This document shows, piece by piece, positions 1 to 5,890 of a DNA stretch of 7,889 nt. Under the pieces are notes generated by a model. It was not told the DNA's origin, did no database searches, and saw only the letters and a program-made list of their open reading frames with translations. The stretch comes from Actinomycetota bacterium (GTDB taxonomy: Bacteria > Actinomycetota > Acidimicrobiia > Acidimicrobiales > CADCSY01). Position 1 is the first letter of the stretch. Each line of letters starts with the position of its first letter. The position numbers were made by a program, and so were the translations under genes. The DNA lies in NCBI GenBank assembly GCA_019348335.1, contig JAHWJR010000081.1:1-7889 (forward strand), given 5' to 3'.

Positions 1-60
1 CACTCCTTCATCACGGCTGCCCTCGACGCCGGCGTGCCCCTGCGGGACCTGTCGAGGTGA
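1..60 (+). pseudogene. C-terminal remnant of a tyrosine recombinase/integrase
   Basis: The first 60 bases read in frame as HSFITAALDAGVPLRDLSR followed by TGA. The segment HSFITAALDAGVPLRD closely resembles the stretch just after the catalytic HxxR box of actinobacterial phage-type integrases. In those proteins it continues into a VQ..A.H.D..T..RYD segment that carries the second catalytic His and the nucleophilic Tyr. Here the reading ends three residues after RD, and neither other forward frame downstream restores the missing part. The seen end therefore lacks the catalytic Tyr, and the gene is probably broken or recombined at its 3' end. The start lies outside the window. The assignment rests on a short match recalled from the family, so the class is fairly sure but the subfamily is not. 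Confidence 0.6.
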
Positions 61-182
61 ACGCTTGAAGCCGAGATCCACTGCGGCTGCTCCGGCTCAG
101 GCTGCGCCAGGGCGCCACCGATCTGCAGGACCGACGAGCGCGAGCGCCGATGACCTGACACCGCATCCGCTCGCAACGACGA

Positions 183-229
183 GAGCCCGGCTCGCTTACC
201 CCATTGCCTTGAGCAGGTGAGCCGGGCTC
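183..229. terminator. Long GC-rich hairpin between convergent genes, probable bidirectional terminator
   Basis: GAGCCCGGCTC (183-193) pairs perfectly with GAGCCGGGCTC (219-229) across a 25-base loop. The flanks (ACGACGA before, TCGTCGT after) can extend the stem past a small bulge. It lies between the integrase remnant (plus) and the small secreted gene ending at 254 (minus), which fits a shared terminator. There is no strong T tract on either strand, which is common for actinobacterial terminators. A recombination site is an alternative, given the integrase next to it. Confidence 0.5.
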
Positions 230-253
230 GTCTCGTCGTCGAGCTAGAGGTCT

Positions 254-419
254 CTAGCCTCCGACCTTGACGTCGGCACTGGCGTCGGCGTCGGCGACCG
301 CCGTATCGGCGCTGGCATCGGCCTGCGCCTCAACCTGCTCGGGAAGCGGGCGAGATTGCCCCGAAGGCCAGGACGCCACCCACGGCAGTTCCAGCAAGCA
401 ACTTCGTCAGCTTGTTCAC
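254..419 (-). pseudogene. Small secreted Ala/Asp-rich protein gene, frame-disrupted
   Basis: Reading leftward from GTG at 419, a canonical GGAGGT lies 6 bases upstream (426-431). The first frame encodes a classical signal peptide: a short basic start (MNKLTK), then a hydrophobic core (LLAGTAVGGVLAFGAI), then SPAS. It ends at TGA (330-332) after 29 residues. The +1 frame continues directly as LPEQVEAQADASADTAVA, then an Ala/Asp/Val-rich tail with TAG at 254-256. The total of 166 bases is one more than a multiple of three. Removing one base near 341-350, between two CCC runs on the coding strand, gives one open gene of 54 codons plus stop. I infer a small exported acidic peptide gene that carries a real indel, a sequencing error or, less likely, programmed +1 frameshifting. 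The protein family is unrecognised. If intact as read, only the 29-residue peptide (330-419) would be made. Confidence 0.55.
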
Positions 420-454
420 GTTCGTACCTCCATCTGTGCGGATATCTGTACGCA

Positions 455-471
455 GCGACGAGTGACGTCGC
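455..471. promoter_or_regulatory. 17-bp inverted repeat upstream of the small secreted gene, candidate operator
   Basis: GCGACG and CGTCGC are exact inverted half-sites with a 5-base spacer (AGTGA). The site is centred about 44 bases upstream of the GTG at 419, where a repressor or activator site is plausible. No convincing -35/-10 pair could be assigned around it. Function is inference. Confidence 0.3.
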
Positions 472-679
472 CGCTAACGCGCCCTTTCCGGTATCCGATT
501 GACCGAAATGGCCGGGGACGGGCGCGACGGATCGCAGGTCCGCTCCAGGCAGCTGGTCGACAGAGGGCCGATGAGCTGCACCCCCACGATCCCAAGCGAC
601 TTCCTCGGCTTCGTCGCTAGCCCTCTGCCGGCACCTCCCCGAACGGCCGCTGACAGCAACCACCGAGTGCCCACTTCCA

Positions 680-810
680 CGGCTCAGGGTCGACCCGGGA
701 GGAACCAGCGATCTCGAGGACCGGCTGCTCCGCAACACCGTCCACGCCTCCTACACCTGCTCAGCATGGGCGGGCCGCCGGAGCCCTTCTCGGCTCTCGT
801 CGTCTCCTAG
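680..810 (+). pseudogene. Possible eroded C-terminal fragment of a GMC-type oxidoreductase
   Basis: The stretch 420-806 holds no convincing intact gene. Within it, one plus-strand frame (680-764) reads RLRVDPGGTSDLEDRLLRNT and then VHASYTCS. The next frame (from 766) reads MGGPPEPFSALVVS and stops at 808-810. Joined with a 1-base shift, this resembles the C-terminal H-x-x-(S/G)TC(R/K)MG region of GMC oxidoreductases, which is typically preceded by a D..L..WL..... helix. The conserved His before TCS is not preserved at the usual place, and codon use is mixed, so the match is weak. It could equally be chance similarity in non-coding DNA. No start, FAD-binding or other domain is present. Confidence 0.2.
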
Positions 811-821
811 CGAGGCTCCGG
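778..821. terminator. Inverted repeat over the 3' end of the small secreted gene, weak terminator candidate
   Basis: CCGGAGCC (778-785) and GGCTCCGG (814-821) are exact inverted repeats, 8 bases each with a 28-base loop. They bracket the stop codon of the minus-strand gene ending at 807. A smaller stem (GAGCC at 781-785, GGCTC at 792-796) competes with it. There is no T tract, so termination is only a possibility. Confidence 0.25.
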
Positions 822-1055
822 GCTGGTCGATCCGAGCGGTGCGCCGGTGCACACCACGCGCACTTCACCGCTGGGTGTGGTGATCACCTTCCCCGTGCCC
901 AGGCTGATTCGGTCGCCGGTCGAGCGGAAGCAGACGAACTCTTCGATGGTTGCCCCTCCGCCGTCGTCGTGACCGGTGGCGAACGCCGGGGGAGCGGATA
1001 GCGAGATCGCCGCCGCGCCCGTCGCCACCAGAAGTAGTCCTAGCCGTCTCCGCAT
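807..1055 (-). CDS. Small secreted protein with two cysteines, unknown family
   Basis: This 82-residue protein has a clear Sec-type signal peptide. MRRRLG is the basic start, residues 5-20 are the hydrophobic core, and a probable signal peptidase I site is AFA|TG after residue 26. The mature part is about 56 residues. It starts with an acidic and glycine-rich stretch (TGHDDGGG), then a compact segment with Cys42 and Cys69 that could form one disulfide, and ends in a Ser/Pro-rich tail. The start is supported by GGAGA five bases upstream of ATG (1061-1065). I do not recognise a domain. Size and layout fit a small extracellular actinobacterial protein, but no function can be assigned. It is monocistronic as far as can be seen: the previous minus-strand gene ends 268 bases upstream. 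Confidence 0.7.
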   Translation of the reverse strand: MRRRLGLLLVATGAAAISLSAPPAFATGHDDGGGATIEEFVCFRSTGDRISLGTGKVITTPSGEVRVVCTGAPLGSTSPEPR

Positions 1056-1149
1056 CTGTTTCTCCGATCGTCGGGTGCCTCGGTGTGAGGCCGACGCGGT
1101 CTTACCCGGAGTGCGTCACCCATCGAACGAGCTCTGAACGACGCCGTCT

Positions 1150-1172
1150 CCAGGCCAGGCCGCCTGGCCTGG
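1150..1172. terminator. Perfect 11+1+11 palindrome, candidate terminator or operator
   Basis: CCAGGCCAGGC (1150-1160) is followed by one base and its exact reverse complement GCCTGGCCTGG (1162-1172). In RNA it would fold into a very stable GC hairpin. It lies in the 268-base gap between the end of the acyl-CoA ligase gene (1324) and the start of the small secreted gene (1055), both read leftward. It could therefore end the ligase transcript or regulate the secreted gene. No T tract follows on the minus strand. I see no gene in the rest of 1056-1323. Confidence 0.45.
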
Positions 1173-1323
1173 CCGCGCTTACGTTCGACAGCCGGTCTGC
1201 GCCGTCGTTCTATCGAGCCTGCTCAGGAGCGGTCGCTCGCTCGCGTAACGGCACGTCCACGCGTGCTCCATAACGAACGAACCCAGGACGGACGAATGCG
1301 CGGGACGATCCGCTGGTAGGGCG

Positions 1324-2802
1324 TCATCCCCACGCTCCTGAGCGCAGCACGAAGCGGCGGAGCTTGCCGGTGGGGGTGCGGGGCAGGGCGGAGACGAAGG
1401 TGACGGTCCTCGGCGCCTTGTAGGGAGCCAGGCACGACCGGGCCAGGGCCCGCAGGTCGCCGGCCAGCTCCTCGTGCGGCCCGGCGCCGGCGGCGGGGAC
1501 GACGAAGGCCTGCAGGCACGACGCCCCGTCGGCGTCGCGCACGGCCGCCACCGCCACCTCGGTGACCGCGGGATGGGTGCTCAGCAGCTCCTCGATCTCC
1601 TGGGGGGCGACGTTGATGCCCCCCACCAGCTCGATGTCGTCATTGCGCCCGTGGAGGTGGAGGAACCCCTCGGCGTCGAGGGAGGCCCGGTCGCCGGTGC
1701 GGAGCCAGTCTCCCCGGCGGGCGGCGGCGGTGGCCTCGGGCTTGTTCAGGTACTCGATCAGCAGCGTGGGGCCGCGCACCTCGAGCGAGCCGACGTCGCC
1801 GGCGGGCACGTCGTGGCCCTCGTCGTCGCGCACCGCCACCTCGTAGGGCGGGAGGGCGCGCCCGACGGTGCCGTCCCGCCACGAGTCCAGGGTGTTGCTG
1901 GCGAAGGTCTGCCCGATCTCGGTCGAGCCGATCCCGTCGAGGATGGGGCAGTCGAGGAGGCGACGGGCCCGCTCGGCCAGGGCCACGACGAGCGGCTCGC
2001 CGGCGGAGACGGCCACCCGCAGGGACCGGAAGGCCTCCGGGCGGCCGCCGGCGACCAGGCGGGCGTAGAACGTGGGCACGCTGTAGAGCACGGTCACCCG
2101 GCGGCGCCGGACCAGGTCGGCGATGGTGCCGGCGTCGGGTGGCCCCCGGTGCAGCACCGCCCGGCAGCCGGCCAGGAGCGGGAAGAACAGCGAGTTGCCC
2201 AGGCCGTAGGCGAAGTACAGCTTGGAGACCGACAGCGACACGTCGTCGGGCCGCAGGGCGATGGCCCGGCGAGCGAAGGCCTCGAAGTAGACCGCGGCGT
2301 CGCCGTGGCGGTGGAGGGCCGCCTTGGGCGCCCCGGTGGTGCCCGAGGTGTACTGGGCGTAGGCGGGAGCGGCGGCGCCCACGGGCACCCCGGGGTGCGG
2401 GCGGGCATCGGGCAAGCCGGCGACCAGGGTCGGCGCCGCCAGCACCGGCGTGGGCCCGGAGAAGCGCCCGGCCAGGTCGGGCTCACACACGACCAGCGCC
2501 GGCTGGGCGTCGGTCGCCATGGCCCGGTGGTCGGCCTCGGTCAGGCGGGGGTTCACGGGCACGGCCACCGCCCCGAGGCGGACCGTGCCGAGGAAGGCCC
2601 ACACCAGCTCGGGGCCGTCGTCGAGGGCCAGCAGGACGCGGTGGCCCCGGCGCACGCCGTGGCCGGCGAGCACGCCGGCGGCCCGGGCCGAGCCCTCGTG
2701 CACCTGGCCGTGGGTGATCACCCGCCGCCCCACCAGGTAGGCCGGCTCGTCTCGCCACCCCTGCTCGTCCGCTCGCTGCTCGAGGGTGGTGGCCAGGTTC
2801 AC
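1324..2802 (-). CDS. Benzoate-CoA ligase-like AMP-binding acyl-CoA synthetase
   Basis: This 492-residue member of the ANL (AMP-binding) superfamily would activate a carboxylate with ATP to an acyl-AMP and then a CoA thioester in the cytoplasm. The order of motifs is complete: P-loop YTSGTTGAPK (151-160), FAYGLGNSLFFP (197-208), the GIGSTEIGQTF adenylate-binding box (290-300), GDWLRTGD (364-371), the hinge region GRNDDIELVGGINVAP (385-400), and the C-terminal TPTGK with the catalytic Lys480. The phrases FAYGLGNSLFFP and GSTEIGQTF are typical of the benzoate-CoA ligase family, so an aromatic or alicyclic acid is the likely substrate. That is family knowledge and is not shown for this protein. 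Length is slightly shorter than the usual 510-530. The GTG start overlaps the stop of the upstream SDR gene by GTGA (2799-2802) and has no clear Shine-Dalgarno sequence of its own, which indicates translational coupling. Confidence 0.85.
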   Translation of the reverse strand: MNLATTLEQRADEQGWRDEPAYLVGRRVITHGQVHEGSARAAGVLAGHGVRRGHRVLLALDDGPELVWAFLGTVRLGAVAVPVNPRLTEADHRAMATDAQPALVVCEPDLAGRFSGPTPVLAAPTLVAGLPDARPHPGVPVGAAAPAYAQYTSGTTGAPKAALHRHGDAAVYFEAFARRAIALRPDDVSLSVSKLYFAYGLGNSLFFPLLAGCRAVLHRGPPDAGTIADLVRRRRVTVLYSVPTFYARLVAGGRPEAFRSLRVAVSAGEPLVVALAERARRLLDCPILDGIGSTEIGQTFASNTLDSWRDGTVGRALPPYEVAVRDDEGHDVPAGDVGSLEVRGPTLLIEYLNKPEATAAARRGDWLRTGDRASLDAEGFLHLHGRNDDIELVGGINVAPQEIEELLSTHPAVTEVAVAAVRDADGASCLQAFVVPAAGAGPHEELAGDLRALARSCLAPYKAPRTVTFVSALPRTPTGKLRRFVLRSGAWG

Positions 2803-3731
2803 GGCTGGTCACCGGAGGAACGCTCGACGGCCAGCGGGGGGCCGCCGAACAGGTCGAACTCCGACTCGAGCGGCACCAGATGCGGCTCCAGCGCCGGCCG
2901 GGCCACGGCGTCGAGCCCGGCGGCGTCCCACCCCGAGGTGTCGACCACGGCGGCGACGGGGCGGGGCTGGGACCAGATCGACACCTCCGCCCCCCGGGCG
3001 CCGAACACCTGGCCGCTGACGCCGGCGGCCGACGGCGAGCACAACCAGGCGACGAAGGGGGCGACGTCGGCCGGCGTGGCCCGGGGGGCGTGGCGCAGGT
3101 ACTCCCGGAGCTGCTCGGTGACCGGGGGGATGGCCTCGGTCATGCGGGTGTGGGCGAACGGCGCCACGTAGTTGACGCACACGTCCCGGCTGGCCAGCTC
3201 CAGGGCCACGGCGCGGGTGAGGCCGAACAGCGCCGCCTTGGCGGTGGCGTAGGCGGCCTGGCCCACGCTGCCCACCAGGCCGGCGGCGCCGCCCAGGTAG
3301 ACGATGCGCCCGTAGCCGCCGGCGCGCACGTCGGGGAGCATGGCCCGGGTCAGCTCCACGCCGACGGAGAGGTGCGAGCCCAGCACCTCGGCCCAGTCGT
3401 CGGCCGACGCCTTGTGGGCCATGGCGTCGCGCAGGGTGCCGGCGGCGTGCACCAGCACGGTCGGGGGGTGGCCCGCCCACTCGGCTATCCGGGCGACGAG
3501 TTGCTCGGCGGCCTTCGGGGTGCGGGCGTCGACGTCGAGCGCCAGCGCCCGGCCGCCGGCGGCGCGGATCTCCTCGGCGCAGCGCTCGGCGGTCGCCGGG
3601 TCGGGCGCGCTCCCGTCCAGGGCCACACCGGTGTCGTTGACGCACACCGGGTGGCCGGCGGCGCCCAGGGCCAGCGCGACGGCCCGCCCGATGCCCCGGC
3701 CGCCGCCGGAGACCACGCTCACCTGGGACAT
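2799..3731 (-). CDS. SDR-family oxidoreductase, HSD17B4-like, lacking the usual catalytic Ser
   Basis: This 310-residue short-chain dehydrogenase has the NAD(P)-binding loop SGGGRGIG (8-15), the segment VNDTGVALDGS (31-41) typical of multifunctional-enzyme-2/HSD17B4-like reductases, an HAAG stretch (95-98), the active site YATAK (Tyr161, Lys165) and a 60-residue C-terminal extension beginning SIWSQPRP. Members usually oxidise or reduce 3-hydroxyacyl-CoA or related alcohols. The catalytic Ser is expected 13 residues before Tyr161; the sequence there is YLGGAAG and the residue is Gly148, so activity may be altered or lost. The start was set at ATG 3731 because GGAGG lies seven bases upstream; a GTG six codons earlier is in frame but would contain that Shine-Dalgarno. 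It is the first gene of an operon with the ligase and is divergent from the transporter genes. Confidence 0.85.
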   Translation of the reverse strand: MSQVSVVSGGGRGIGRAVALALGAAGHPVCVNDTGVALDGSAPDPATAERCAEEIRAAGGRALALDVDARTPKAAEQLVARIAEWAGHPPTVLVHAAGTLRDAMAHKASADDWAEVLGSHLSVGVELTRAMLPDVRAGGYGRIVYLGGAAGLVGSVGQAAYATAKAALFGLTRAVALELASRDVCVNYVAPFAHTRMTEAIPPVTEQLREYLRHAPRATPADVAPFVAWLCSPSAAGVSGQVFGARGAEVSIWSQPRPVAAVVDTSGWDAAGLDAVARPALEPHLVPLESEFDLFGGPPLAVERSSGDQP

Positions 3732-3826
3732 GCCGACCCCTCCCTGCACGACCGCCGTGGCGGAGCGTAGACCGCTCTCGTAGGCCGGCCGCTAGGTGCG
3801 CCAGTCAGTGACCAAGAGGCGGCGGT
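3732..3826. promoter_or_regulatory. Divergent intergenic region with several short inverted repeats
   Basis: These 95 bases must hold the start signals for both the SDR-ligase operon (leftward) and the transporter genes (rightward). Visible dyads are CCGCC-GT-GGCGG (3752-3763), GAGCG-TAGAC-CGCTC (3763-3777), the 8-bp palindrome GGCCGGCC (3783-3790) and GTCA-G-TGAC (3804-3812). Any could be an operator for a shared regulator. No confident -35/-10 boxes were found, and no regulator gene is in the window. Confidence 0.35.
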
Positions 3827-4951
3827 ATGGTCGGCACGGACTCAGCTGCGTCGTTACAGTGCCGCCACGTGACGACCACTGGCCCGGCCCCCGCCTCCTT
3901 CGGCGGGCCCGCCGATCCATCGGATCTGCCCGAGGAAGTGCTGCCCGTGCGCGACCTGGGGAGCCGGACGCGCCCGGGCCGGCGGTCGTGGCCGGCCGTG
4001 GTGGTGTCCTCTGCGATGACGGTGCTGCTGCTCGTCACGCTCAACTTCCTCCTCCCGAGGGCCATGCCCGGAGGCCCGGTGGAGGCGCAGCTGTCGCTCG
4101 GGACCTCCAACCCGGTGGAGGTCGACACCCGCCAGCGGCTGGAGGAGTACTACGGGCTGGACCGGTCCTTGCCCGCGCAGTACTGGAGCTACCTGGGAGA
4201 CCTCGCCCGGGGTGACCTGGGGCTGTCGATCCGCCACAACGTCCCGGTGACCGAGCTCCTGCTGGCCCGTCTGCCGTGGACGGTGCTCCTGGTCGGATCG
4301 GCCATGGCGGTGGCGGCCCTGGTCGGGCTGATCGCCGGCATCCACTCCGGCTGGCGTCGGGGGAGCCTGGCCGACCAGGGCCTGCTGGCGGGGTTCATGG
4401 CGGTGTCGAGCATCCCCCCGTTCTTCCTGGGCTCGGTGGCCGTGTTCCTCTTCGCCGTCAAGCTCGACTGGTTCCCGCTGGCCGGCGCCCGGACGACCTT
4501 CGCCGCCTCCTCCGGCCCGCTGGCGCAGGTCCTCGACGTCGCCTACCACCTGGTGCTCCCCGCTGCGGTGCTGGCACTGACCTTCCTGCTCACGCTGTAC
4601 CTCGTCATGCGCAGCACCATGGTGGGGGAGCTGGGGTCGGACTACCTGCTGCTGGGACGGGCCAAGGGTCTCCTCGAGCGACGGCTCAAGTACCGCTACG
4701 CCGCCCGCAACGCGCTGCTCCCGGTGGTGACCGAGTTGGCCCTGTTGCTCGGCGTTGCCGTTCCCATTGCCATCTTCGTCGAGGAGGTCTTCGCCTATCC
4801 CGGGCTGGGCCGCCTGCTGGCCGAGTCCGCGTTCGCCCGCGACTACCCGACCATGCAGGGTTGCTTCCTCTTGCTGTCGTTGCTCGTGGTCGTGCTGAAC
4901 CTGGTGGCTGACCTGGTGAACGCCCGCCTCGATCCGAGGGTTCGCGGGTGA
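3827..4951 (+). CDS. ABC transporter permease, OppB/DppB type
   Basis: This 374-residue inner-membrane permease belongs to the peptide/nickel/opine importer class. After a 55-residue polar N-terminal extension come a first membrane segment (about 57-77), a periplasm-facing loop with the family phrase ARGDLGLSIR (127-136), further membrane segments (about 150-175, 185-211, 239-262, 297-320, 344-364), and a cytoplasmic EAA loop (about 266-299, with GRAKGLLERRL and RNALLP) that docks the ATPase. The ATG at 3827 has AGAGG seven bases upstream (3815-3819). A GTG at 3869 is in frame but lacks a ribosome site, so the longer form is preferred although the extension is longer than usual. It overlaps the next gene by GTGA (4948-4951). 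Substrate cannot be read from the sequence. Confidence 0.9.
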   Translation: MVGTDSAASLQCRHVTTTGPAPASFGGPADPSDLPEEVLPVRDLGSRTRPGRRSWPAVVVSSAMTVLLLVTLNFLLPRAMPGGPVEAQLSLGTSNPVEVDTRQRLEEYYGLDRSLPAQYWSYLGDLARGDLGLSIRHNVPVTELLLARLPWTVLLVGSAMAVAALVGLIAGIHSGWRRGSLADQGLLAGFMAVSSIPPFFLGSVAVFLFAVKLDWFPLAGARTTFAASSGPLAQVLDVAYHLVLPAAVLALTFLLTLYLVMRSTMVGELGSDYLLLGRAKGLLERRLKYRYAARNALLPVVTELALLLGVAVPIAIFVEEVFAYPGLGRLLAESAFARDYPTMQGCFLLLSLLVVVLNLVADLVNARLDPRVRG

Positions 4952-5829
4952 ACGGTGACCGTGCCGTGACCGACGTCGAGCGGGCGCCGACCCGGTCCGC
5001 CCCGACGTGGCGTTCGCCGCTGATCGTGGCCGGGGCGACCATCGTGCTCGGCCTGACGCTCGCCGCCGTCCTCGCTCCGGTCCTGGCGCCCTACGACCCC
5101 ACCGCCGTTGCCGGGCCCTCCCTCCAGGCGCCTTCGGCCCGTCACCTGCTCGGGACCAACGACGTCGGCCAGGACATCCTCTCCCAGCTCGTGTGGGGGA
5201 CCCGCGTTTCGCTTTCGGTGGCATTGCTGGCACCGCTGCTCGCCGTGGTCCTCGGCGTGTTGGTCGGCGTGGGAGCGGGGTTGGTGGGCGGGATGGTCGA
5301 CCGCGTCGTCACCCGGGTGCTCGACGTGCTCCTCGCCGTCCCGGTCCTGCCTCTCCTGATCGTCGTCGCCGCCCTGGTGCGATCAGGGCGGACCGTGGCG
5401 ATCCTCGCCATCGGGCTGCTCGGCTGGCCTCGGCTGGCCCGGGTGGTGCGCTCGCAGACGCTGACGCTTCGCCGGCGGGGCTTCGTCGCCTCTGCCCATG
5501 GCTTCGGAGGGGGGCCGCTCTACGTGATCCGGCGCCACCTCGGGCCGGCCCTCGGCCCGTTGATCGCGCTGCGTTTCGTCGACCTGGCGTCGGTGTCGAT
5601 CTTTCTCGAGTCGGGGCTCGCCTTCCTCGGCCTGGGCGATCCCCACGCCGTCAGCTGGGGCAACATGCTCAACCGGGCCCTGGGGCGCCAGGGCCTCTAC
5701 TACAGCCCGCTGTGGGCGTGGTGGGTGCTGCCTGCCGGCCTCGCCATCTCCGTGGCCATCCTCGGCTTCGCCCTGCTGCTCGTGGGGCTGGAGCCGGTGT
5801 TCAACCCCCGCTGGCGGCGGTCGCGATGA
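4948..5829 (+). CDS. ABC transporter permease, OppC/DppC type
   Basis: This 293-residue partner permease forms the membrane channel as a heterodimer with the preceding gene product. Seen in order are a short cytoplasmic N-terminus, a membrane segment (about 24-48), the family signature HLLGTNDVGQDILSQLVWGT (66-85), membrane segments at about 90-115 and 131-166, an EAA loop (about 179-204), the phrase ESGLAFLGLGDP (221-232) and a last membrane segment (about 256-280). Length is normal for the family. The GTG start sits inside the stop of the upstream gene (GTGA), so the two are translationally coupled and probably made in equal amounts. In the EAA loop the usual R(A/S)xG pattern appears as ASAHGFGGGP, a mild deviation that still keeps the central Gly. 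Confidence 0.9.
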   Translation: MNGDRAVTDVERAPTRSAPTWRSPLIVAGATIVLGLTLAAVLAPVLAPYDPTAVAGPSLQAPSARHLLGTNDVGQDILSQLVWGTRVSLSVALLAPLLAVVLGVLVGVGAGLVGGMVDRVVTRVLDVLLAVPVLPLLIVVAALVRSGRTVAILAIGLLGWPRLARVVRSQTLTLRRRGFVASAHGFGGGPLYVIRRHLGPALGPLIALRFVDLASVSIFLESGLAFLGLGDPHAVSWGNMLNRALGRQGLYYSPLWAWWVLPAGLAISVAILGFALLLVGLEPVFNPRWRRSR

Positions 5830-5876
5830 CCCGGTGTCCACAGCAGCGGCAGTGGCCGGTGACGCCCGGCCGGCAC

Positions 5877-5883
5877 AAGGAGG
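5877..5883 (+). promoter_or_regulatory. Strong Shine-Dalgarno of the binding-protein gene
   Basis: AAGGAGG lies seven bases before GTG 5891 and 13 bases before the in-frame ATG 5897. This decides the start at GTG 5891 and excludes the longer frame from 5834. It is the best ribosome site in the transporter set, in keeping with binding proteins usually being made in excess over permeases. Confidence 0.75.
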
Positions 5884-5890
5884 ACATGCC

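Noticed and set aside
61..182. Continuation of the integrase frame after the stop, Cys-rich (HCGCSGSGC)
   Set aside because: It has no start codon with a ribosome site and no resemblance to the integrase C-terminus; treated as non-coding.
244..738. Minus-strand open frame of 164 codons
   Set aside because: It is Arg/Ser/Pro-rich and overlaps the small secreted peptide gene, whose start and ribosome site are far better. It is a high-GC shadow frame.
499..810. Plus-strand open frame of 103 codons
   Set aside because: It has no ribosome binding site, a Pro/Arg/Ser-rich composition without domain features, and no signal or hydrophobic pattern. Only its last 15 codons are used in the weak GMC idea.
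1056..1323. tRNA or other RNA gene in the gap
   Set aside because: No cloverleaf or TTCGA-type T-arm arrangement was found; only the palindrome stands out.
1474..3171. Long plus-strand open frame (565 codons) opposite the ligase and SDR genes
   Set aside because: It is Gly/His/Val/Gln-rich antisense shadow of two genes with complete family motifs, a usual artefact of GC-biased third positions.
3854..5233. Minus-strand open frame (459 codons) opposite the permeases
   Set aside because: It has Gln/Arg/His-rich composition typical of antisense to GC-rich membrane protein genes; the plus-strand permeases are unmistakable.
5834..5890. Longer N-terminus for the binding protein
   Set aside because: The 19 extra residues would bury the Tat/lipoprotein signal, and the strong AAGGAGG sits just before GTG 5891.
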